NCBI GenBank assembly: GCA_000432275.1
Contig: HF995319.1
Location: forward strand, 1 to 6,238
From: Proteobacteria bacterium CAG:495
GTDB taxonomy: Bacteria > Pseudomonadota > Alphaproteobacteria > RF32 > CAG-239
Length of the DNA stretch: 6,238 bases
Direction of reading: 5' to 3'
Positions 1-5,346 of the stretch are shown one piece after another. Numbering within the stretch: the stretch's first letter is position 1; every line of letters begins with the position of its first letter. The position numbers and the translations under genes are program-made. The notes under the pieces were generated by a model. That model searched no databases. It was not told the DNA's origin and was given only the letters and a program-made list of their open reading frames with translations.

Positions 1-101
1 TCCCACATTACTTCGTATTTTAAACAAATACTTAGAACGCAGCCGATTAGCAGAAAAAATACTAACTGTATCTTGGATGACCTGATTATATTATAAAACA
101 T
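1..101 (-). CDS. N-terminus of a putative single-pass membrane protein (partial, runs off left edge)
   Basis: From an ATG at 101-99 the minus strand stays open for 33 codons to the window edge. The peptide starts MFYNIIRSSK and continues into a hydrophobic stretch of about 18 residues (QLVFFLLIGCVLSICL), followed by charged KYE. This is the shape of a short cytoplasmic leader plus one transmembrane helix or an uncleaved signal anchor. A purine-rich AAAGAAAG lies about 10 bases upstream of the ATG, and a sigma70-like promoter sits at 143-170. The gene would begin just after the tig terminator on the same strand. The family cannot be recognised from so little sequence. Two plus-strand frames are also open here for 27-31 codons, so the call depends on the promoter, start codon and hydrophobic pattern together. 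Confidence 0.42.
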   Translation of the reverse strand, partial: MFYNIIRSSKIQLVFFLLIGCVLSICLKYEVMW

Positions 102-142
102 GAAAACATAACTTTCTTTATTAATTAATTAATAATGTTTTT

Positions 143-170
143 ATATTACACGTCATAAGAGAAATGACAA
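143..170 (-). promoter_or_regulatory. candidate sigma70-type promoter for the partial left-edge gene
   Basis: On the minus strand TTGTCA (170-165) and TAATAT (148-143) are separated by 16 bases, close to the -35/-10 consensus. It lies downstream of the tig terminator and about 40 bases before the ATG at 101. The inverted repeat GTCAT-N7-ATGAC (152-168) covers most of the spacer and part of the -35 box, so it could be an operator. The transcribed leader would contain a TTAA tetranucleotide run at about 121-132. Confidence 0.45.
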
Positions 171-192
171 CTGAGATAACTTTAATATCAAC

Positions 193-226
193 AAAAAACC
201 CCTCTTGCGAGGGGTTTGTTTTTTTT
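193..226 (-). terminator. rho-independent terminator of tig, bidirectional in form
   Basis: A perfect 9-bp stem (196-204 with 209-217, core CCCC/GGGG flanked by AAA/TTT) encloses a 4-base loop. On the minus strand it is followed by TTT and then TGTTG, starting about 24 bases after the tig stop. On the plus strand the same hairpin is followed by a run of eight T (219-226), so it could stop transcription both ways. No plus-strand gene that needs it is visible. Confidence 0.85.
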
Positions 227-240
227 CTGAAAATGAAAGA

Positions 241-1668
241 CTAAGCTGACTTTTTCGTTGTTTTCTTGGCAGCTTTAGGTGCTTCGCTTTTGGCCTTGGC
301 CGGCTTCTCGGCTTTGGCCTCAGATTTTTTGGAAGCCTTTTTAGTCTTGTTTTCTTCATCAAAGTTATAAAGTTCTTCGACACTTACAATCTTATCGTTA
401 ACTTTAGCTTTACCGATGATATAATCAATGATTTTTTCTTCAAAAATCGGGGCTTTCAAAGCATCGACGGCAGATTTGTTTTTCAGATAGTAGTCCAGAA
501 CGACCTTTTCCTGTCCGGGATATTTTTTCGCCTCATTCATAATGGCGGCGTTAATATCTTCCGGTTTGATGCTGATTTCGGCTTCCTGGCCAATCTGAGA
601 CAACAAAAGCCCCAATTTAACCCGACGCAGAGCAATTTCCTTGTATTCGTCAAGCAAATCGGCTTCAGACTTTTCTTTTTCGCTTTCATCAAGCTGATTA
701 TGCTTTTTAGCCTGTTCATACTGCTCTACAATAGCCTTGTATTCAGCATCGACCAAAGAAGCGGGGACCTCAAAAGAATACTCTTTGTCCAGACTGTCAA
801 GCAACTGACGTTTAATCTTCATGCGGGAAGCTGCTTCATAGTCGCCCTTGATACGATTTGAGATGACTTCTTTCAGTTTGTCCAGGCTTTCTTCACCCAT
901 AGATTTGGCAAACTCGTCATTGATTTCAACAGACTTGGGTTCGCGAACTTCCTTAACTTCAACGGCAAAAACAGAATCCTTGCCGGCCAAGTCTTTGGCA
1001 TGATAGTTTTCAGGAAATTTAACTTTGACATCAACCTTGTCGCCGGCCTTGGAGCCGATAAGCTGATCTTCGAAACCGGGAATAAAGGAGCCGGAACCAA
1101 GTTCCAGCGGATAATTGCTGCCTTTGCCGCCCTGGAACTCAACACCGTTTACAGAACCCACGAAGTCAATCATGACAACATCGCCTTTAGCGGCCTTTTT
1201 GTCAGCGACGGCAACGGTTTCCTTACGAGCCTGAGCAAGATAGTTCAGAGCCTTTTCAACTTCTTCGGCAGGAACTTCAGCCATAAATTTATCCAAAGAG
1301 ATTTTAGAAAAGTCGTTAACCTTGATTTCCGGAAGATTTTCAACGGAAACTTCAAATTCAACATCTTTACCGTCTGCAAAAGAAGTAATTTTTACGTTAG
1401 GCTGCATTGCCGGACGCAGTTTTTTATCCTTAATGACTTCTTCGGTTGCGGAACGGACGGCCTCGTCAAGAACTTCACCAATCACAGAATCATGGTATTT
1501 CTTCTTGAGCATTGCAAAAGGAGCCTTACCGGCACGAAAACCGGGAAGTTTTGCATTTTTGGCAATCTGTTTGATTTTCTCGTCAACCTTTTGAGCAAAA
1601 TCGGCAGCGGAAATAGAAACTTTGAATTCTTTGTTTAAGCCTTCAGACTTTAATTCGGTAACATTCAT
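241..1668 (-). CDS. tig: trigger factor, ribosome-associated chaperone and peptidyl-prolyl isomerase
   Basis: Trigger factor docks at the ribosomal exit tunnel and shields nascent chains in the cytoplasm. The ribosome-binding signature GFRAGKAP is at residues 43-50, the position expected for the family. The N-terminal tail-like domain covers about 1-145. An FKBP-like PPIase domain covers about 155-245 (GDVVMIDFVGSVNG, GSGSFIPGFEDQLIG, then a FAVEVKEV strand). The helical substrate-cradle domain runs to about 430. The protein is 475 aa, longer than the usual 430-450, because of a low-complexity Lys/Ala/Glu tail (438-475). The ATG start fits the family N-terminus MNVTE and has a purine-rich AAAGAGAA several bases upstream. 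tRNA-Leu lies 56 bases upstream on the same strand. No clpP/clpX genes are adjacent; a terminator follows. The identification is secure. Confidence 0.97.
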   Translation of the reverse strand: MNVTELKSEGLNKEFKVSISAADFAQKVDEKIKQIAKNAKLPGFRAGKAPFAMLKKKYHDSVIGEVLDEAVRSATEEVIKDKKLRPAMQPNVKITSFADGKDVEFEVSVENLPEIKVNDFSKISLDKFMAEVPAEEVEKALNYLAQARKETVAVADKKAAKGDVVMIDFVGSVNGVEFQGGKGSNYPLELGSGSFIPGFEDQLIGSKAGDKVDVKVKFPENYHAKDLAGKDSVFAVEVKEVREPKSVEINDEFAKSMGEESLDKLKEVISNRIKGDYEAASRMKIKRQLLDSLDKEYSFEVPASLVDAEYKAIVEQYEQAKKHNQLDESEKEKSEADLLDEYKEIALRRVKLGLLLSQIGQEAEISIKPEDINAAIMNEAKKYPGQEKVVLDYYLKNKSAVDALKAPIFEEKIIDYIIGKAKVNDKIVSVEELYNFDEENKTKKASKKSEAKAEKPAKAKSEAPKAAKKTTKKSA

Positions 1669-1695
1669 GAATTATTCTCTTTCAGATTTTTAAGG

Positions 1696-1728
1696 AAAAA
1701 ACCATCTTTTCTGTTACAAAAAGATGGT
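1696..1728 (-). terminator. hairpin terminator/attenuator between tRNA-Leu and tig, sharing the tRNA 3' end
   Basis: On the minus strand ACCATCTTTT (1728-1719) pairs perfectly over 10 bp with AAAAGATGGT (1710-1701) around an 8-base loop. It is followed by six T (1701-1696, the first also being the last base of the stem). The first four stem bases are the discriminator A and the encoded CCA of the tRNA. The stem is AT-rich, so termination may be incomplete and allow read-through into tig, which starts 28 bases further on. Confidence 0.65.
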
Positions 1729-1809
1729 GCGAGCGGAGAGACTCGAACTCTCAAACCTTGCGGCACCAGATCCTAAGTCTGGCGTGTCTACCAATTTCAC
1801 CACGCTCGC
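1725..1809 (-). tRNA. tRNA-Leu, anticodon UAG
   Basis: An 85-base gene with class II architecture. The acceptor stem GCGAGCG (1809-1803) pairs with CGCTCGC (1735-1729). The D arm contains GGTAGAC. The anticodon arm is CCAGA-CTTAGGA-TCTGG, giving anticodon TAG. The extended variable arm TGCCGCAAGGT is typical of leucine tRNAs. The T arm is GAGAG-TTCGAGT-CTCTC. The discriminator A and CCA end are encoded in the DNA (1728-1725). It reads CUA and, by wobble, other CUN leucine codons. Confidence 0.97.
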
Positions 1810-1838
1810 TATTATTTAAAGTTTAGTTAATTGAGTGC

Positions 1839-1866
1839 ATACTACATAATATTTTTAAGAAATCAA
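1839..1866 (-). promoter_or_regulatory. candidate promoter for tRNA-Leu (and possibly tig)
   Basis: On the minus strand TTGATT (1866-1861) and TAGTAT (1844-1839) are separated by 16 bases, placing a start site about 20-25 bases before the tRNA. No convincing promoter fits in the 56 bases between the tRNA and tig. Unless one overlaps the tRNA, tig may depend on read-through from here. Confidence 0.4.
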
Positions 1867-1891
1867 GCACAAATTAACAAAGCAAACAAAA

Positions 1892-1921
1892 TTATTGTAA
1901 TGTAAGTTATTATTTTATAAT
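1892..1921 (+). promoter_or_regulatory. candidate promoter for the lipoprotein gene
   Basis: A perfect -10 hexamer TATAAT lies at 1916-1921. The -35 is weak: TTATTG (1892-1897, 18-base spacer) or TTGTAA (1895-1900, 15-base spacer). The predicted start near 1928 gives a leader of about 40 bases to the ribosome-binding site and TTG start. It diverges from the tRNA promoter across an AT-rich gap. Confidence 0.4.
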
Positions 1922-1957
1922 ATAGCGGCAAGTGATATATCATCGTTTAGAAAAATT

Positions 1958-1963
1958 GAGGAG
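1958..1963 (+). promoter_or_regulatory. Shine-Dalgarno site that selects the lipoprotein start
   Basis: GAGGAG sits 7 bases upstream of an in-frame TTG at 1971, an ideal spacing. It is 25 bases from the ATG at 1989, too far to serve it, and downstream of the in-frame GTG at 1932. It is the only strong Shine-Dalgarno match in the region, so it supports a TTG start. Confidence 0.7.
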
Positions 1964-1970
1964 TACCCTG

Positions 1971-3242
1971 TTGTTTTCTGCCAATTTTATGAAAAAAGTC
2001 CTCTACAGCACAGTCGCGTTGGGCATGCTGACGGGCTGCGCCGTTTTTGAGAAAAAAGACACCGATCAGGAATCGAACTGGCTGATGCGCCAATTTGAGA
2101 AAGACGGCAACAAACAAGCCACCTTGGCTACAGTCGCCTACTCCCACGGAGAGTTCAAACAAGCCTTGGAGCATGTTATGGACTCCCTCAAAGACAATCC
2201 GCGCAACCAGCAGGCGCTGTTAGTAGGCGCTCTGGCATCAGAGAAGCTGGGACGCACCAACCGCGCCCGTCAATATTACGAAGACCTGATTTTGATTAAC
2301 GGCGACGAAACAACCGTTCTCGGAAGCAACAACGGTATGCCTGAGAAAATCAGCGACATTGCCCGCAAACGTCTCAGACTCATTACCATAAAGCAAAGCG
2401 AACTGGTTGTTGAAGACAAAAACGGCAGCAAAATATTCAAAATCTCACAAGACGCCGCGAGCGCCCAAAACAAAGCAGCCATCAGCAAAGCCTGGAAAAA
2501 GAAAGCCGCTCCGCAGAAACGAGCTGCGGCTGCGCCGGCCGTAGGGGATTTGTTTACGCCGCAGGAACAAAACATCATTTCGCGTTTTCTGATATTAAAA
2601 GAACTGGCGGAAAAAGATTTGATTACCAAAGAAGAGTTTTTAAGCCGCCGTTCAACCAATATCGGCGGACTGCTGCCGCTGACCAATACGCCGCCGGCAG
2701 CCGGCGTTGACAATCCGGTGCCTTCGGCCGACTTGATTATTGAGCGGATTAATGCACTGAAAGACGCGGTTGAAAGCAGAGCCATCACGCCGAGAGAATT
2801 TTCTGCGGAAAGAGACATTATCATTGAGGCCCTGCTCCCGCCGACACCGAGAACCAGAATGAAACCCAAGGCTCCGTCGAAAGATATTTTGGGTGCCGCC
2901 AAAGACCTTCGTAAACTTGAAGTCCTGTATGACCTGAATCTGATAACCTCTAACGAAAAAGCCGCAGAACAAAAGGCGGTAGAAAAGTATCTGGGCATCA
3001 ACAGGGCCGTTCCGGCTGCCAAAACGGTTCCAGCCGCTCGCGTTGAGGTCGAAACTCAAATTGAGGAAGTCGTCACGCCGCGGGCAAACGCTGCCATTAA
3101 CACCGTAGAGAAAGAGACGACGGTTGAAACGATTGACGTTCCGGCGACAGGAACTACGGCAACCACCCTTCCGGTTCCGCAGCCGGCTCCGGTAAACCCG
3201 GCTCCGCAGAACCTTGTTCCCAACGTCAGCAGTCCGTTTTAG
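1971..3242 (+). CDS. outer-membrane type lipoprotein with TPR-like helices and three SHOCT-like hairpins
   Basis: From the TTG start the product is 423 aa. A lipoprotein signal peptide begins MFSANFMKKV, has a hydrophobic core, and ends in the lipobox L20-T21-G22-C23. Ala at position +2 favours outer-membrane sorting. Residues 49-110 form TPR-like paired helices (AYSHGEFKQALEH, then ALASEKLGRTNRARQYYEDL). After an Ala/Lys-rich linker come two clear SHOCT-like hairpins at about 203-235 (LKELAEKDLITKEEF) and 256-289 (LKDAVESRAITPREF), each ending in LLP. A weaker third is at 312-341 (LRKLEVLYDLNLITSNE). The tail (about 342-423) is rich in Pro, Val, Ala and Thr. SHOCT hairpins are usually short C-terminal modules involved in oligomerisation or partner binding. 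The specific function is unknown; an envelope assembly or scaffold role is an inference. Alternative starts are GTG 1932 and ATG 1989. Confidence 0.85.
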   Translation: MFSANFMKKVLYSTVALGMLTGCAVFEKKDTDQESNWLMRQFEKDGNKQATLATVAYSHGEFKQALEHVMDSLKDNPRNQQALLVGALASEKLGRTNRARQYYEDLILINGDETTVLGSNNGMPEKISDIARKRLRLITIKQSELVVEDKNGSKIFKISQDAASAQNKAAISKAWKKKAAPQKRAAAAPAVGDLFTPQEQNIISRFLILKELAEKDLITKEEFLSRRSTNIGGLLPLTNTPPAAGVDNPVPSADLIIERINALKDAVESRAITPREFSAERDIIIEALLPPTPRTRMKPKAPSKDILGAAKDLRKLEVLYDLNLITSNEKAAEQKAVEKYLGINRAVPAAKTVPAARVEVETQIEEVVTPRANAAINTVEKETTVETIDVPATGTTATTLPVPQPAPVNPAPQNLVPNVSSPF

Positions 3243-3253
3243 TTTGGCGAAAT

Positions 3254-3318
3254 AAAGCGCAGACATAAAGTTTTGATTCATTTTAGAGCAATTGAGACTT
3301 GAAAATGCGCTTTTTTTT
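3254..3318 (+). terminator. possible long-loop terminator after the lipoprotein gene
   Basis: AAAGCGCA (3254-3261) and TGCGCTTT (3306-3313) are perfect 8-bp complements separated by 44 bases, and a run of eight T (3311-3318) follows. The loop is unusually long for an intrinsic terminator and I see no strong inner stem. The inverted repeat plus T-run just after a stop codon is still suggestive. Confidence 0.4.
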
Positions 3319-3327
3319 GTGTAAAAA
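3299..3327 (+). promoter_or_regulatory. weak candidate promoter for prfC
   Basis: TTGAAA (3299-3304) and TAAAAA (3322-3327) are 17 bases apart, with a predicted start near 3334 and a leader of about 27 bases. It overlaps the T-run of the putative preceding terminator. The -10 is a poor match. Without it, prfC would depend on read-through from the lipoprotein gene 118 bases upstream. Confidence 0.28.
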
Positions 3328-3360
3328 GCAAGCACGTAAATTTTAACAAACAGAAAACAA

Positions 3361-4953
3361 ATGACTAATACACCAAACATACGCAAAACATTTGCAATTA
3401 TTTCACACCCGGACGCCGGTAAAACAACTTTAACCGAAAAATTGCTCTTATTCGGCGGCGCCATTCAGCAGGCCGGCGCGGTCAAAGCCCGGGGCGAGAA
3501 CCGCCATGCCCATTCCGACTGGATGAAAGTTGAACAGGAACGCGGCATTTCCGTTGCCTCGTCCGTAATGAATTTTGAGTATAACAACATTACGTTCAAT
3601 TTGCTGGATACACCGGGACACGAAGACTTTTCCGAAGACACTTACCGGGTGCTGACCGCGGTTGACTCTGCGGTAATGGTTCTCGACTCAGCCAAAGGTA
3701 TCGAAACCCAAACAAAAAAACTGTTTGAAGTCTGCCGGTTGCGCGATGTGCCTATTTTAACGTTCATCAACAAACTTGACCGTGAAGGACAGGATCCTTT
3801 TGCCCTTTTGGACGAGATTGAAAAAACACTGGCGCTTGACGTTACTCCCGCCAGCTGGCCTATCGGCATGGGAAAAGACTTTCTCGGCTGTTACGATATT
3901 TTGAACGACCAGTTAATTTTGATGAACAAAACCGGAAGCAAGTCACAAATCAACTCAACCATTGAAACCTGCAGAGGTCTTGACGATGAAAAACTTGACC
4001 GTCTGCTCCCGACTCATATGGTTGCAAAACTGCGCGAAGACGTAGAGATGATTAAGGAATTATGTCCGAAATTCGATTTGGACGCTTATCTCTGCGGTTC
4101 AATGACCCCCGTCTTTTTCGGCAGTGCCATCAACAACTTCGGTGTTAGAGAAGTGTTGGAAGGCTTATGCGCAATGGCTCCCGCCCCTCGCCCGCACCCG
4201 GCTGTAGAACGCTTGGTTGCTCCGGAAGAAAACAAAGTCAGCGGTTTTATTTTTAAAATTCAGGCCAATATGGACCCGAAACATCGTGACCGCATCGCCT
4301 TTATGCGTATTTGTTCCGGCCATTTCAAACGGGGAATGAAGCTGGCGCAAATAAGAACCGGCAAAGAAATAAAAGTGCCGACCCCGGTTATGTTTCTGGC
4401 TCAAGAGCGAGAGTTGGCTGAGGACGCTTATGCCGGCGACATCATCGGTATTCCCAACCACGGACAGCTGCGTATCGGAGATACCCTGACCGAAGGAGAA
4501 AAAATCACCTTTACCGGGATTCCGAGTTTTGCTCCGGAACTGTTGAAATCCGCCCGTGCGCTTGATCCCCTGAAATCAAAACATTTGGGTGACGCCTTAA
4601 AGCAAATTGCAGAAGAAGGCGGCGCCAGCGTTTTCAAACCGATTATCGGTGCCGAATGGATTGTCGGCGTGGTCGGCGTATTGCAGTTTGAAGTGATGGC
4701 GGACAGAATTAAAAACGAATTCAATCTGCCGGTGATGTTTGAACAAACCCAGTATTTTACCGCCCGCTGGGTCAGCTGCGAAGACAAAAACGAATGGAAA
4801 CGTTTTCTGGATGCCAATCAGATGAATTTGGCCGAAGACAATGACGGCGAAATCGTCTTTTTAGCCCGCAATGCCTGGCATCTGAATAAAACCCAGGAAG
4901 ACTTTCCCAAAGTCGTGTTCAGCAAAACCCACGAGAATACAAACAAAAAATAG
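3361..4953 (+). CDS. prfC: peptide chain release factor 3 (RF3), translational GTPase
   Basis: RF3 is a cytoplasmic GTPase that releases RF1 and RF2 from the ribosome after peptide release. The GTPase domain is complete: P-loop HPDAGKTT at residues 16-23, the switch I region around ERGISV, DTPGH at 83-87, NKLD at 137-140, and a G5-like GSA at 254-256. FNLLDTPGHEDFSEDTYR and the HSDWMKVEQERG stretch are hallmark RF3/EF-G type motifs. Domain II (about 285-390) and the C-terminal RF3 domain follow, the latter with GVVGVLQFEVMADRI and a closing ARNAWHLN. At 530 aa it matches the family length (about 529 in E. coli). The ATG start matches the usual RF3 N-terminus, although no clear Shine-Dalgarno precedes it, only an A-rich leader. 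It stands alone, convergent with the Cys-rich gene downstream. Confidence 0.97.
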   Translation: MTNTPNIRKTFAIISHPDAGKTTLTEKLLLFGGAIQQAGAVKARGENRHAHSDWMKVEQERGISVASSVMNFEYNNITFNLLDTPGHEDFSEDTYRVLTAVDSAVMVLDSAKGIETQTKKLFEVCRLRDVPILTFINKLDREGQDPFALLDEIEKTLALDVTPASWPIGMGKDFLGCYDILNDQLILMNKTGSKSQINSTIETCRGLDDEKLDRLLPTHMVAKLREDVEMIKELCPKFDLDAYLCGSMTPVFFGSAINNFGVREVLEGLCAMAPAPRPHPAVERLVAPEENKVSGFIFKIQANMDPKHRDRIAFMRICSGHFKRGMKLAQIRTGKEIKVPTPVMFLAQERELAEDAYAGDIIGIPNHGQLRIGDTLTEGEKITFTGIPSFAPELLKSARALDPLKSKHLGDALKQIAEEGGASVFKPIIGAEWIVGVVGVLQFEVMADRIKNEFNLPVMFEQTQYFTARWVSCEDKNEWKRFLDANQMNLAEDNDGEIVFLARNAWHLNKTQEDFPKVVFSKTHENTNKK

Positions 4954-4954
4954 A

Positions 4955-4983
4955 AATATCCCGGATATCAAGTCCGGGATATT
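4955..4983. terminator. perfect 11-bp palindromic hairpin between convergent genes
   Basis: AATATCCCGGA (4955-4965) pairs perfectly with TCCGGGATATT (4973-4983) around a 7-base loop, starting two bases after the prfC stop. On the minus strand it is followed by TTTCTATTTTTTG, so it is a good intrinsic terminator for the Cys-rich gene. On the plus strand no T-run follows directly. Its CCCGG core resembles dispersed intergenic palindromes common in alphaproteobacteria. Confidence 0.7.
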
Positions 4984-4992
4984 CAAATATGC

Positions 4993-5030
4993 CCCCGGGA
5001 TGCTGAACCCCGGGGAAAGTATAGATTTTT
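4993..5030 (+). terminator. second GC-rich hairpin, likely prfC terminator
   Basis: CCCCGGG (4993-4999) pairs with CCCGGGG (5009-5015) around a 9-base loop. About ten bases later comes TTTTT (5026-5030). The T-run is offset, so termination efficiency on the plus strand is uncertain. Sequence likeness to the hairpin at 4955-4983 suggests two diverged copies of one palindromic element. Confidence 0.5.
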
Positions 5031-5037
5031 ATAATTA

Positions 5038-5346
5038 TCAGCAGCTATTGCAAGATCTGCAAGAATAGCACTGAATGGTATATCCGCATCCGGTGATAAC
5101 GGTTACAGATAGTGTACATATTGAGGTTGGATAATCTCTATGAGCGGTTCCAACATCTGTACAAATAAATTCTCTATAACAAGTTCCAGAAGTTGCACCA
5201 CAAGAACAACGTTTAGATGTTGTTTTGCAACTTCTTGCAGTTTTAGTTTCACTATACCCGCTGGGACAGCTGTAGCTGTGGGTATGCGCCGGGGCTTTGT
5301 AACAGGTTCCCGAAGCAGCACCGCAAGAACAGGTCTTGGACGTCGT
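5038..5346 (-). pseudogene. displaced 3' part of the Cys-rich gene (third HTHSYSCPSGY module and C-terminus)
   Basis: This segment is read in a frame -1 relative to the upstream part and has no plausible start of its own. The in-frame ATG at 5421 lies within the repeat region, where this frame is not Cys-rich. It encodes TTSKTCSCGAASGTCY, a third HTHSYSCPSGY module, a second copy close to the TTSK-CSCGA-SGTCY motif, and a Cys-rich C-terminus ending CYSCRSCNSC. Its pattern continues the upstream modules exactly, so it belongs to the same gene. If the frameshift is real it is untranslated in most copies; if it is a variable switch or an error, it is the normal C-terminus. Confidence 0.65.

Noticed and set aside
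1..96. Plus-strand open frames of 27-31 codons as the C-terminus of a gene
   Set aside because: Neither shows a recognisable motif. The minus strand has an ATG, a transmembrane-like pattern and a promoter, so it is preferred though not proven.
1000..1638. A 212-codon plus-strand open frame inside tig
   Set aside because: It is antisense to an unmistakable trigger factor and its sequence shows no family features.
2276..3464. Long minus-strand open frames across the lipoprotein and the start of prfC
   Set aside because: They are antisense to well-supported genes, have no start signals and no recognisable protein features.
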